Below, piece after piece: positions 39,110-48,762 of a DNA stretch of 64,000 bases. This DNA comes from Thecamonas trahens ATCC 50062. Its lineage: Eukaryota > Apusozoa > Apusomonadida > Apusomonadidae. The position numbers and the translations under genes are program-made. The first letter of the stretch is position 1. Each line of letters opens with the position of its first letter. The notes below the pieces were generated by a model. It was given only the letters and a program-made list of their open reading frames with translations. It had not been told where the DNA came from and did not search any database. Location: contig NW_013657668.1 of NCBI RefSeq assembly GCF_000142905.1, positions 498,822 to 562,821 of the forward strand. The letters run 5' to 3'.

Positions 39110-40681
39110 ATGACGAGAGTGGAACTGATTGTACATGGCAACTTTGTGCACTCCAAGTCGTTTGACGAGTTGGAGGTGCTAGAGGCGAGCTACGTGGGCG
39201 TGGACAACAAAGGGAGCATTGTGTTTATGGCCTCTGCTGAGGAGATGTCTGGTGTGGAGGCTGCGTTTGGCTTTACTCTTGATGACTTTGATGGACGACT
39301 GGTGGATACTCTGGCGGGCAAGGATCGGGCCGATGGTACTTTTATTGTTCCTGGCTACATCGATACCCATGTCCATGCTCCGCAGTATGCCTTTGCTGGC
39401 CTGGGTCTGGACATGCCTCTCCTCCAGTGGCTCGAGACGTACACCTATCCCATGGAGGCTCGATTTGCCGACACCGACTTTGCTGCTGTGGTGTACAAGG
39501 CCATGCTCAAGCGCATGGTGGCTGCAGGCACCACCACGGCTTGCATGTTTGGCACTCTTCACGCCCCGGCTTCCGTTGATCTTGCCCGCTACTCGCGCGA
39601 CGTCGGCCTCCGCGGCCTCGTCGGCAAGGTCTGCATGGACTCGCACGCACCAGACAACTACATCGAGCCGAGCGCAGAGGACTCGCTTGCCGCCACCAAG
39701 GACTTTGTCCGCGATGTACTCGCTCTCGACAACGCGCGTGTCCGTCCGGTCATTACCCCGCGCTTTGCGCCGTCGTGCTCGGCTGAGCTCCTCGCCGGCC
39801 TCGGCCAACTCGCCACCGACTTTGGCGGCCTCCACATCCAGAGCCACATCTCCGAGTCGCCGGCCGAAATCGCCTGGGTCCGCGACCTCTTCCCCGACGC
39901 TGCCTCGTATGCCGACGTCTACGCCGCCGCTGGCCTGCTCACCAAGCGGACCGTCATGGCCCACGGCATTCACCTCACGCCCGATGAGATGTCGCTCTTT
40001 GCCCGCGCCCGCACCGGCGTCTCACACTGCCCGGCCTCCAACTTTGGCCTCACCTCGGGCATCCTCAACGTTCTCGACCTCGTCCAGTACGACATCGATG
40101 TCGGCCTCGGCACCGACGTCGCCGGCGGCCCGGCCATTTCCATCCTCGATGCCATGCGCCTCGCCCTCGTCGCCTCCAAGATCCTCACCATGCCGCAGCA
40201 CCAGGCCAACCGCAAGCCCAACTCGGACGCCCTCTCCATCCATAACGTCTTCTACATGGCCACCATGGGCGGCGCCCGCGTCCTCGACATGCACCACTCG
40301 GTCGGATCGTTTGCCGTCGGCAAGCAGTTTGACGCCGTCGTCGTTGACGCTCTCGCTCCAGACTCGCCCTTTGACGTCTTTGCCACCGACACCTCGCTCC
40401 ACGCGCTCTTTGAAAAGTACCTCATCCTCGGTGACGATCGCAACCACGCCGCCGTCTACGTCGCCGGCGAGCTCATCCACACCCGCGAGACCTTCTCCCA
40501 CTCGGCTGAGTCGTCCACCACCACTACCACATGGCACAAGTCGCCGCTCTCTCGCCGCTCCCGCCGCTCCCGCCGCTCCTGCGCCCCGCAAGCCTCGACC
40601 GCCCTCATCGCCGCCCGCGCTGCCTCGGTCATTACTGCTGCCGCCGCCGCCGCCATCGCCGTCTTTACCACCACCGCCTAG
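39110..40681 (+). CDS. GDA: Guanine deaminase with C-terminal extension
   Basis: 523 aa from the ATG at 39110. Amidohydrolase metal site: VPGYIDTHVHAPQYAF (HxH plus the guanine deaminase HAPQ signature), AGTTTACMFGTLH, the substrate Arg/Phe loop TPRFAPSCS, a His in IQSHISES, MAHGIHLT, SNFGLTSG and the metal Asp in GLGTDVAGG. The enzyme converts guanine to xanthine and ammonia in purine catabolism. The catalytic part ends near residue 460; family members are usually about 450 aa. The last 60 residues are unusual: a Ser/Thr stretch, a basic SRRSRRSRRS cluster, then a hydrophobic Ala/Val/Ile segment ending at the stop, which could be a tail anchor. Single exon. Confidence 0.92.
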   Translation: MTRVELIVHGNFVHSKSFDELEVLEASYVGVDNKGSIVFMASAEEMSGVEAAFGFTLDDFDGRLVDTLAGKDRADGTFIVPGYIDTHVHAPQYAFAGLGLDMPLLQWLETYTYPMEARFADTDFAAVVYKAMLKRMVAAGTTTACMFGTLHAPASVDLARYSRDVGLRGLVGKVCMDSHAPDNYIEPSAEDSLAATKDFVRDVLALDNARVRPVITPRFAPSCSAELLAGLGQLATDFGGLHIQSHISESPAEIAWVRDLFPDAASYADVYAAAGLLTKRTVMAHGIHLTPDEMSLFARARTGVSHCPASNFGLTSGILNVLDLVQYDIDVGLGTDVAGGPAISILDAMRLALVASKILTMPQHQANRKPNSDALSIHNVFYMATMGGARVLDMHHSVGSFAVGKQFDAVVVDALAPDSPFDVFATDTSLHALFEKYLILGDDRNHAAVYVAGELIHTRETFSHSAESSTTTTTWHKSPLSRRSRRSRRSCAPQASTALIAARAASVITAAAAAAIAVFTTTA

Positions 40682-40834
40682 CCTAGCCCTGCCTAGTCTA
40701 GCCCTGGACCTGGACCTGCGCCACTCTTAAATCCCGAGCTCGGCCAGCCGCCTGCCGCCCGTCGCCCGTCGACCGCCGCCCGTCGACCGCCGCCCGACGC
40801 CCGCCGCCAACCACACAGCCACAGCCACTCAGCT

Positions 40835-40853
40835 CCCCCCCCCCCCCCCCCCC
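40835..40853 (+). promoter_or_regulatory. C19 tract at edge of assembly gap
   Basis: 19 C (possibly more) run directly into the Ns. C is on the coding strand of the next gene, which starts at 41327. The tract probably caused the gap. Confidence 0.6.
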
Positions 40854-41320
40854 NNNNNNNNNNNNNNNNNNNNNNNNNNNNNNNNNNNNNNNNNNNNNNN
40901 NNNNNNNNNNNNNNNNNNNNNNNNNNNNNNNNNNNNNNNNNNNNNNNNNNNNNNNNNNNNNNNNNNNNNNNNNNNNNNNNNNNNNNNNNNNNNNNNNNNN
41001 NNNNNNNNNNNNNNNNNNNNNNNNNNNNNNNNNNNNNNNNNNNNNNNNNNNNNNNNNNNNNNNNNNNNNNNNNNNNNNNNNNNNNNNNNNNNNNNNNNNN
41101 NNNNNNNNNNNNNNNNNNNNNNNNNNNNNNNNNNNNNNNNNNNNNNNNNNNNNNNNNNNNNNNNNNNNNNNNNNNNNNNNNNNNNNNNNNNNNNNNNNNN
41201 NNNNNNNNNNNNNNNNNNNNNNNNNNNNNNNNNNNNNNNNNNNNNNNNNNNNNNNNNNNNNNNNNNNNNNNNNNNNNNNNNNNNNNNNNNNNNNNNNNNN
41301 NNNNNNNNNNNNNNNNNNNN
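40854..41320. other. Assembly gap (467 N)
   Basis: Run of N; content unknown. It may hide the promoter or a 5' exon of the next gene. Confidence 1.
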
Positions 41321-41326
41321 CTCGCT

Positions 41327-42607
41327 ATGCTTCGGGGTGTTCTCATTGTATGCGCGTCGTCGGGCAAGCTGCTATTCTCGCATGCAGCGACAGCAGGCTT
41401 TGGCCTCCCGCCTGCACTGGCACCGCCAGGCCAAGGCGGCGAGCACTCGTTGGCCGGACTCATCTTTGCCTTTTTCCTCAACTCTTGCAACTCTCTTGCT
41501 GCCGCCTCCTCGCGCGATTGCCCGCCGCATTTGGTCATGACGCTACCGGCATCTGCGACAAAGATGGTTCTTGCTACTCTGTCTCATCAAGATCTTCCTT
41601 CGCCGCTTCTTGTTGCTCTGCTCCTTGACTCTGCCCTTGTTTCGTCTGGCACTGACGCCGATGGCAGCGGCTTCCTTGTCTCGTCTCTGGCGTCGTCGCT
41701 TGTCGATGCCTTTGCCCGCAAAGTTGCGCGGAGGCTCACTCGTGGTCACTCACTTGTTGCCTGTGCCACCGCGAGCACCGCTTGGCTCCGTGCCTGGATC
41801 GCCACAGACCTTCCCGTCGTTGTCGGTAAGCTTCTCGTCGTCGCCGCGCGCACTCCGTGGATGTGGATATATCTTGCCCGCGCCACAGATGATGCCGAGC
41901 ACAGCGCGAGTGATTCGGTCTACCATGCTATGGTTCCGAGCGAAGCGCCGCCCATGCTTGCGCCGTACACCGTTTTTGCCGCGCCCGACGAGTCGCCGTC
42001 GATAGGCACTCAGATGCGCGCCGCGCTTGCCGCCTGCTGCGGCTGCTGCTGCCGGTCGACCAAGGCCGGACGAGTGGTCGACGCAAGTGATGATGACTGT
42101 AACCCCAAAGGCCAGGAGGGTTGTGATGTCGACGCGGATGCCTCCTCCCACCCTCGCCGCGTCTTTGCTCTGCCGGTCTCGTCGGTCCTCGTCGCCGAGC
42201 GGCCCGAGGCGGGGACCCGATACGCGCTCGCCGGCTCGAGCTTGGCTAAGCTCGCACCCGAGCTGCTCACCAAGCTTAGTCCGGATCCAGACCTGCTCGG
42301 TAGATACCAGCGTCAGCGGGTGAGCGTGAATGTGAGTCTCAGCCCCAGCGTGGGCGACATTGACAACAGCGGCGAGGGTGGTACGAGTTCGTCCGGCTTT
42401 GAGCTTGACGTCGACGTCGCTTGTCTCTCGTCGCGCATTCTTGTCGGCATTCCTACGCGGGATGCGGCGTCTCTTGGCGAGACGCTGTTGCCCGAGGCGG
42501 CACTCCGCGTTCTCGAGGGCTACCTCGAGCTGCTAGAAGGCTCGCGGCTCGAGCCCGACGCAGTAGCAACTGCGGTGGCGTCTGTCGTCGAGTGCGGGGC
42601 CGACTGA
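41327..42607 (+). CDS. Longin-like protein, family uncertain (possibly 5' incomplete)
   Basis: 426 aa. The frame is open to the edge of the gap, but the ATG at 41327 gives MLRGVLIVCASSGKLLFSHA, a typical opening of a longin-type beta sheet, as in Fuzzy, HPS1 or CCZ1-like trafficking proteins. The middle contains a hydrophobic Ala/Leu segment and a Cys cluster (CCGCCC, near residue 240); the C-terminus is acidic with repeated LLE and LPE helices. The longin resemblance is a pattern impression only. If right, it would act in vesicle traffic or Rab-GEF complexes. The stop is 10 nt from the MutS stop. Confidence 0.5.
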   Translation: MLRGVLIVCASSGKLLFSHAATAGFGLPPALAPPGQGGEHSLAGLIFAFFLNSCNSLAAASSRDCPPHLVMTLPASATKMVLATLSHQDLPSPLLVALLLDSALVSSGTDADGSGFLVSSLASSLVDAFARKVARRLTRGHSLVACATASTAWLRAWIATDLPVVVGKLLVVAARTPWMWIYLARATDDAEHSASDSVYHAMVPSEAPPMLAPYTVFAAPDESPSIGTQMRAALAACCGCCCRSTKAGRVVDASDDDCNPKGQEGCDVDADASSHPRRVFALPVSSVLVAERPEAGTRYALAGSSLAKLAPELLTKLSPDPDLLGRYQRQRVSVNVSLSPSVGDIDNSGEGGTSSSGFELDVDVACLSSRILVGIPTRDAASLGETLLPEAALRVLEGYLELLEGSRLEPDAVATAVASVVECGAD

Positions 42608-42617
42608 GGTGCGACGT

Positions 42618-45406
42618 TTACTGCGCTGCGCTCTGCGGAGGCGGCGGGTCGGCCGCGCGCTCCAGCGCGTCCAGGACCTCGGCCGCGCGGTCGAGAACAG
42701 GCTCGGGCATGCCGGCAAGCCGGGCAACGTGCAGGCCGTACGACTTGGATGCTGCGCCCGGCACCACCTTGTAGAGGAAGAGTAAGTTGTTGGCGAGCTC
42801 GCGGACATCCATGGCATAGTTGCTCACGTTGGGCAGCGCCTCGCCGAGCTTGGTCAGCTCGTGGTAGTGGGTGGCAAAGAGGGTGCGAGCGCGCGGCGCG
42901 AGGGCAAGGTGCTCAACAATGGCCCACGCGAGGGCGAGCCCATCGTAGGTCGCCGTCCCACGCCCGATCTCGTCCATCAGCACCAGCGACGCTGGGGTGG
43001 CCGACTTGACAATGGCTGCAGCCTCGACCATTTCGACCATAAAGGTTGACCGGTCGCCAGCGAGGTCGTCAGCAGCGCCGACCCGCGAGTAGACGGCGTC
43101 GACGACACCGATGGTCGCCGCCTCGGCCGGAACGAACGAGCCCATCTGAGCCAAAATGACGATGAGCGCGTTCTGCCGCAGGAACGTCGACTTGCCGCCC
43201 ATGTTCGGCCCGGTGATGAGGTGGAGCGAGGTGGCCCCGTCAAAGGCGCAGTCGTTTGGTGTAAACGTTCCGCGACCGCTGCCGGAGAGCTCAACAAGTG
43301 GGTGCCGGCCGCCGACAATGTCGAGGATCCGCGGGTCGGGCGTCATGTCTGGCCGCACAAACCCGTGGTCTGCTGCCAGCTTGGCGAGTGCCGATGTGAC
43401 GTCGAGCTCGGCCAGCGCCTCGGAGAGATCGAACAGAGCCGGCGCTGCAGCGAGCGCAGCCTGGACAAGCTCGTCGAAGAGCTTGGTTTCCAGGAGGACT
43501 GCGTCCGATGCCGCCGCTGCCAACTCTCGCTCGAGGTCCTTGAGCTCGGCCGAGGCGTAGCGGTGCGAGGCCGCCATCGACTGAATGTGGAAGATGTCGG
43601 GCGCAAACTCGTCCATTCGTTCTTTGCGGGTGGCCGGGACCTGGATGTAGTACCCAAGCACCGAGTTGTGGCGGATTTTGAGGGCAGCGAGCCCGGTGGC
43701 GTCGCGGTACTTGGTCTCGAGCTCGGCAACAAGCGCAGCGCCGTCGTCGCGTGCAGCGCGCTTGCGGTCGAGCTCGGCTGAGAAGCCCGCCGCAACGACC
43801 GCCGCGCCCGATGAGAGCCCACTCAGATCAGCGAGCGAGATCGGGAGCGTATCGGCCAATGCAGAACCGAGCGTGGCTGCCAGCCCGGACGTTGCAGCCA
43901 CAACTGACGGTGGCACCGGTGGGCTCGGTGCGTCGAGCGCCACCAGCTCGGCAGCCTTGGCTAGCGATCGCGAGACGACGCCGAGGTCGCGCGGCGAGCC
44001 TTTGGCCATGCACAGCCGCTGCAGTGACCGCGAGAGGTCGCCGGTTCCGCGGAGGATGTGGCGAACATCCTTGACAGTGGCCGGCGCAGTGACATATGCC
44101 TCGACCGCGTCGTGCCGGGCGGCAATGTCCGGCAGCGAGGTAAGCGGGGAGGCGAGCCATGAGCCAAGCATCCGCCCGCCGGGGCCAGTCACCGTCTTAT
44201 CAATGAGCGAGAGGAGAGTCGGCCCGGGCTTGCGCGCAAGAGCGTGAACCGGCACAGCCGACGCGGGCTCGCTGGCTTCAGTCACATCCGGTGGCGCCAC
44301 AGCGGCCGAGGACGAGGTGAGCTCGAGCGAGGCTCGGGTCGCTGCGTCCATCGAAAGCATAGAGTCGCGGGCGCAAAGTCGCGGCGGGTGCAACAGCGGC
44401 GTTGCGCCTGGATGGGTGCCAGCCACCACGTCGAGGAGAAGATTTCCGGCAGCAGTGTGGTGTGGTGCAAACGGTGCAGCGTCGAGCGCGGCACGGGCGG
44501 CAGCGAGCGAGGCGCAGTCAGCAGCAGCGGCTGCCGGCGGCGCCGGCGGGTGGGTGTTGACGTAGTACGGCTCAAGGGCTGGACGGAGGACGTCAAGCAA
44601 GTGAGGAAGCTGTGGGTCGAGCACAATCTCGGCCGGAGCCAGCCGCGCGAGGTCGGCCGGAAGCAGGTCCGGCGACGTCCGGTCGAGGAACCACTCGCCG
44701 GTGGAGACGTCGATCCAGGCGAGGCTGCACATGGACGGCGGAGCAGCCGGCGACGGCGGAGCAGGCGCGGAGATCGACATGAGGTAGTTTGCGATGCGCG
44801 GCGCAAGCAGAGCGTCGTCAATGAGAGTACCGGGGGTGATGCGCTTGGTGATGGCGCGGTCAACGATCTTGGCACCACGCGACCGCGCGGCAGCCGGCTC
44901 TTCAACCTGATCGGCGACGGCGACGAGAAAGCCCTTTTGATCAGCCGCTCAATATACAGCGAGGCAGCATGAGCAGGCACGCCAGCCATGGGAATGGGGG
45001 CGCCATTGTGGCTGCCGCGTGTGGTCAGAGCAATGTCCAGAGCAGCAGACGCACGGGCAGCATCATCAAAGAACAGCTCATAGAAATCGCCCATACGAAA
45101 GAGGAGAATGAATCCAGGTACACTCGCCTTGAGTTCCATGTACTGATTCATCATCGGTGTCGTCGCCGTCGCTCTGCTCCTGCTCAGCCTCGCTGATCTG
45201 CCCGTCTTGCCTCCTCGCCTTGCTTTGCTTTTGCTGCTCGCTCCGCCTGCGCTGCTCGCTCCGCCTGCTCTGCTTGCTCCGCCTGCGCTGCTCGCTCCGC
45301 CTGCTCTGCTTGCTGCAACCGTTGCAAACAAGCTCCGGTAGCCGTGTACCCATGTATGTGCGTGTCCTATATACATGGCCGTGCTGCGAGGTATCAGCCG
45401 CAGCAT
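42618..45406 (-). CDS. MSH1/mutS: MutS1-type DNA mismatch repair ATPase, probably mitochondrial (one one-base break)
   Basis: 929 aa when joined. Mismatch-recognition motif MGDFYELF (the F-x-E wedge, about residue 105), core and clamp helices, Walker [10 protein letters not shown] (about 730) and Walker [14 protein letters not shown] (about 807), then the THYHELTKL switch region. The frame breaks at the G-run 44932-44934: one frame reads LIKRAFSS, while adding one G gives [20 protein letters not shown], exactly the MutS pattern. The F-x-E motif and length match bacterial MutS1 and mitochondrial MSH1. The N-terminus is Arg/Ser/Ala-rich with almost no acidic residues ([17 protein letters not shown]…), as in mitochondrial leaders. 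It includes GGASS/GGASR repeats from 15-bp DNA repeats. No C-terminal GIY-YIG domain, unlike plant MSH1. Confidence 0.85.
45235..45310. repeat. 15-bp repeats encoding AGGAS units
   Basis: Four to five near-identical 15-bp units (gctcgctccgcctgc type) encode alternating SSAGGA and SRAGGA in the MutS leader. Confidence 0.7.
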
Positions 45407-45832
45407 GGCTCGGGCGAGGGTGAAGTGTGCCCGCCCACAGCCGACGACCGGCAGCAGCCGATGGGGGGGAGGGGGGGGGGGAGGGGGGGGGGGGGGAGGG
45501 GGGGGTCAACACAGCACGGTCTGGTATGATCTGATAGCCGCCAGAGTGTAGGAGGTAGGTGGAGCACGTGGTCAGGGTGGAGCACGGTTTATGCGACTCG
45601 GTCGATCGGAAGCAGATGGAGCGCGGAGAGGAGAAAGGGAGAGGGAGGGAGCGGGAGAGGCAGAGGTGCCCAGCTAGAGTTCGATGTCTTGAGAGCTAAG
45701 CTTGATACTCGAGTGCGTAGCTGGCCAAGCCCATAGTCCCGGGCGCGGAACAGCTGTTCCAGCCTGACGATCCAGGCCCGATGGCGACCGACCGACGTCG
45801 ATTGATGCAGGGGAAGGGAGAAAGAGGGGCGA
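45407..45832. promoter_or_regulatory. Intergenic with long G/C tract upstream of MutS
   Basis: 45463-45505 is almost pure G on the plus strand (C on the MutS coding strand), 57 nt upstream of the start at 45406. The rest separates MutS from the HYPK stop and shows no gene. Confidence 0.6.
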
Positions 45833-46362
45833 TTAGGCCGATGCCGGGTTGGGGGCGACAGAGGTGTCGACAAAGGCAGCCAGAGCCGCAGCTAGATCGC
45901 CGTTGTGCTCGCGAAGGAGGGTGTCGGCGTCGTTGATGGGCAGATCGAGGTGGTAGGCGAGGCGCTGGACGTCGTTCTCGTCGACCTGAACCCGTGCCAG
46001 TGCCAGCTTGCGCATGATCTCTTCACGCCGTGCGGCCTCACGCTGCTCGTTCACTTCCTGGAAAGCCTGTCCGTGCCATGATGTCACTCGTCATGCTGTG
46101 AGTCGCTTGCCCATGCCCCCGGCCTCCATGCCCGCCACGAGGTGTCGGTCAAAGTGGATCGAGCCGGAGCCTTCGACGACACGGGAGTGTCACTGGTAGG
46201 GGGTACGGAGAAGGAGGAGAAGGGAAAGTAGATACAGAGTATACGTACCTTCTCGGCACGCTCCTTGTCAAAGTTGGTGGTCTCTGCTTCCGCCATGGAC
46301 GCAAAATCAACGTCGGCAGACTTTTGCTGCGCAGAGCGTGTGTCGACCTCGGCGTCTGCCAT
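45833..46362 (-). CDS. HYPK: HYPK-like N-terminal-acetyltransferase regulator with UBA domain (2 exons)
   Basis: Exons 46362-46249 and 46066-45833; about 115 aa. The donor AAG|GTACGT is clear; the acceptor is either …ACAG|GCTTTC (46067) or nine nt later. Exon 1 encodes MADAEVDTRSAQQKSADVDF… with an acidic helix ending NFDKERAEK. Exon 2 gives VNEQREAARREEIMRKLALA, then VDENDVQRLAYHLDLPINDA and LLREHNGDLAAALAAFVDT. That is the HYPK/NAC-alpha-type UBA, including the LREHxGD helix. HYPK binds ribosomal NatA (NAA10/NAA15) and restrains its acetylation of nascent chains. Length and layout match the family. Confidence 0.8.
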
Positions 46363-46408
46363 GATTGATTGATGGATGATGATGATGAGAGCAGTGGGAG
46401 ATGGTAAA

Positions 46409-46430
46409 GGGGGGGGGGGGGGGGGGGGGG
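46409..46430. promoter_or_regulatory. G22/C22 homopolymer upstream of HYPK
   Basis: 22 G on the plus strand, C on the coding strand, 47 nt from the HYPK start at 46362. Confidence 0.6.
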
Positions 46431-46477
46431 CTGCCAGCCCATGCTGGGTGTGTATCAGATCTGGGTTACAGTTCAAG

Positions 46478-47923
46478 CTATGCCCGTGAAGCGGCGTTGA
46501 TGGCGTAGTACGAGTCATCATAGCCGGCGTGCGGGTCGATGAGCGGGGCGGACTCATGGAGATAGGCGGCGCGGCGGTTTCGGCGGACAATGATGAGGGC
46601 CGTGACAGCGATGATGATGACAAGGCAGGCGGTGAGGATAATCCAGACCAGTGCACCGGCACCATGCGATGGAGGCGGTGGGGGTGGGGTGGTCGGGGAC
46701 GTCGGGGCCGGCGGTGGCGGTGGCGGTGATGCCGGCGGCGGTGGCGGCGAGGGCACGGCGATGGCCTCGTAGCCGACAACACGCGTAGCCGTGACGGCAA
46801 CAATATCACGGCTGCCTTGGTTGAAGATCCGGCCAGTCTGCAGCTGGACAATGCCGTTCAGCTCACCTGGAAGGACGTCAACGACCCACGAGCCGCCGCT
46901 ACCGCGACGCTGGGCCCAGGCGACGGTCGAGAGGTTGGCAGTGGCAAAGGCGATCGAGTCGATCTCGAGCGTGCCCTCGTCAATGGTGGCCATAGCCACC
47001 ACTTCGTGATGACTGTCGAGATCAGAGATGGTCTCGCGGATGGCAAACTGGAGCGGGCTGATCTGCTCCAGCCGAACAATGTTCACCGAGGTGGCGAGAA
47101 TTAGGCCCGGCAGAGTCAGCTTGCCAGCTTGGGAGAACTTGCCGGCGGTGACGGCTGTGATGGTGACGCCCTCTTGGACCTGATGAGCCATGGTAGGAGG
47201 CTTGAGCTCGCCGGAGCCAGTGTTGCGGATGATCCAGACGGTGTGCAGGTTGTTGGCCGTCTCGACGCCGTGGATGACGATGTCGTCGAGCCCGTCGCCA
47301 TCCATGTCGGCAAAGATCGGCGGGCTGAGTGCTTGTGCTGCCAGAGCCACAAGTGGGGCACCAAATCCGGTGCCGTTGCCGTACGTGTTCCGCATCCACG
47401 CCAGCGCCTTGAGCCCGCCGGTCTCGTGGCCGAGCAGCACCAGGTCCTGCGACGGCGCACCGGGATACGGCACCGAGATCTGGAGGGCACCGATCCAGGT
47501 CGGCTGCAGCGAGGCCGAGATGATGACGCTACTGTCGCCAAACGAGCCTTCGTTGTTGCGGTAGTACTCGATGCCCGTGCCATCTTTCACAGCAATGATG
47601 TCCGGCCAGCCCGAGCTGGTGAGCACTCCGAGGCAGGCAGCGTTCAGGGAACCGTCAAACGAGTCACCGACCATCAGCACAGGCCAGGACTTGCCCTTAT
47701 TCCCAGCCTCGCTGTTGATGGCCACTTCGATCTGGACCGAGCTGCCCAGCAGGAGATCCATCGCACCTGCAAGAGCAGTAACATGCCCAACTGAAAAAGG
47801 AGTACTCCACGTGTAGCTCGGCAAGAGCTCCTTGTGGAGCTCCGACGGCGGTGCGTAGCTCTCCATGCCGCTCGCTACAGAGACAGCAAACAGTAGAAGT
47901 ATGCCCGCAGCAATGTTCCACAT
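46478..47923 (-). CDS. Single-pass type I membrane protein with FG-GAP-like ectodomain
   Basis: 481 aa from the ATG at 47923. Signal peptide MWNIAAGILLLFAVSVASG. The ectodomain shows beta-propeller-like spacing with one well-formed Ca-loop, DMDGDGLDDIVI (about residue 205), and degenerate relatives elsewhere. A Pro-rich stalk (PSPPPPPASPP type) is followed by one TM helix (GALVWIILTACLVIIIAVTA), a basic stop-transfer RRNRR and a short acidic/Tyr tail (YDDSYY). The topology resembles a minimal integrin-alpha-like adhesion protein. The Tyr tail might be a phosphorylation or sorting site. Confidence 0.75.
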   Translation of the reverse strand: MWNIAAGILLLFAVSVASGMESYAPPSELHKELLPSYTWSTPFSVGHVTALAGAMDLLLGSSVQIEVAINSEAGNKGKSWPVLMVGDSFDGSLNAACLGVLTSSGWPDIIAVKDGTGIEYYRNNEGSFGDSSVIISASLQPTWIGALQISVPYPGAPSQDLVLLGHETGGLKALAWMRNTYGNGTGFGAPLVALAAQALSPPIFADMDGDGLDDIVIHGVETANNLHTVWIIRNTGSGELKPPTMAHQVQEGVTITAVTAGKFSQAGKLTLPGLILATSVNIVRLEQISPLQFAIRETISDLDSHHEVVAMATIDEGTLEIDSIAFATANLSTVAWAQRRGSGGSWVVDVLPGELNGIVQLQTGRIFNQGSRDIVAVTATRVVGYEAIAVPSPPPPPASPPPPPPAPTSPTTPPPPPPSHGAGALVWIILTACLVIIIAVTALIIVRRNRRAAYLHESAPLIDPHAGYDDSYYAINAASRA

Positions 47924-48762
47924 AGTATGGGTGTAAGGAAAGGCGAGGGGAAGGACAGAGAGGAAGACGTGTGTGCTCCGTGGTGGGGGGGGGGGGGTCG
48001 TCTGAGTGAGGGATGATGGCCGGCGGCGTGCGCGTGTCCCGGCAGTTGTTTGGGCGATGAGCAGCGATGGGAGCGCGTGCGGGAAGATGGGTGAAATAAG
48101 AGACGACGGAGGAAGCGAAGCGGGTGAGAAGTGGGTGATGGGAGAGAGGGGGGGGAAGATGGAGAATAGCGTGGCAATGCTTGGTGACGAGGACAGTCAT
48201 GATGAATCAGACGACAGATCGCCAAAACTTTGGTTTGTGCGTAGTATGACACGGGAACATGATTGATTGACTTGAATGGATAACGTGGACGGACAACGTG
48301 CTGTGATGAGGGCGATGGCAACGATGAGAGCGTGCTGCATGGTACAGATGAATGAAGATACTGACAAGATGTGCGAGAGCATTTACTTCAGCTGTGATGA
48401 TGGCGCTGATGGTGGCTGTATCTCGGCACTGCCCTTCAATGCCATGCATTTGCTCCGCACTTGGGAAAACTGCCGCTGCCATGCGGTGTACTCATCACGC
48501 GGTCGCATGCCACCATATGTAAACGAGGCAATCACTGGGCTAGGTCGTCACGGATCCACCGATGCAAGGATGGGCGGAGGAGCAGAGCAGTGAATGATGA
48601 TTGTTGTGGCGCCAGAGTGGTGGATGTTCACGAACGTGGAGCGTAGAAGGCAGACAAGGGCTGTTGCGTAATTGGCGCATCGGTCAGCAAACAGACCCCG
48701 CATGAGCTGGTGGTCACCCGCACCCCCTCACTCCAAGCACACAACCAGTCTCGTCTTCCACA
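47924..48762. promoter_or_regulatory. Intergenic with G13/C13 tract
   Basis: A G13 run at 47985-47997 (C on the coding strand of the FG-GAP gene, 62 nt from its start) lies in the divergent region before the pseudokinase receptor. No other gene is supported in the remaining 700 bp. Confidence 0.5.

Noticed and set aside
42618-45406. Bacterial contaminant carrying MutS
   Set aside because: It lies 10 nt from a convergent gene within a continuous eukaryotic contig and has the same poly-C leader as its neighbours.
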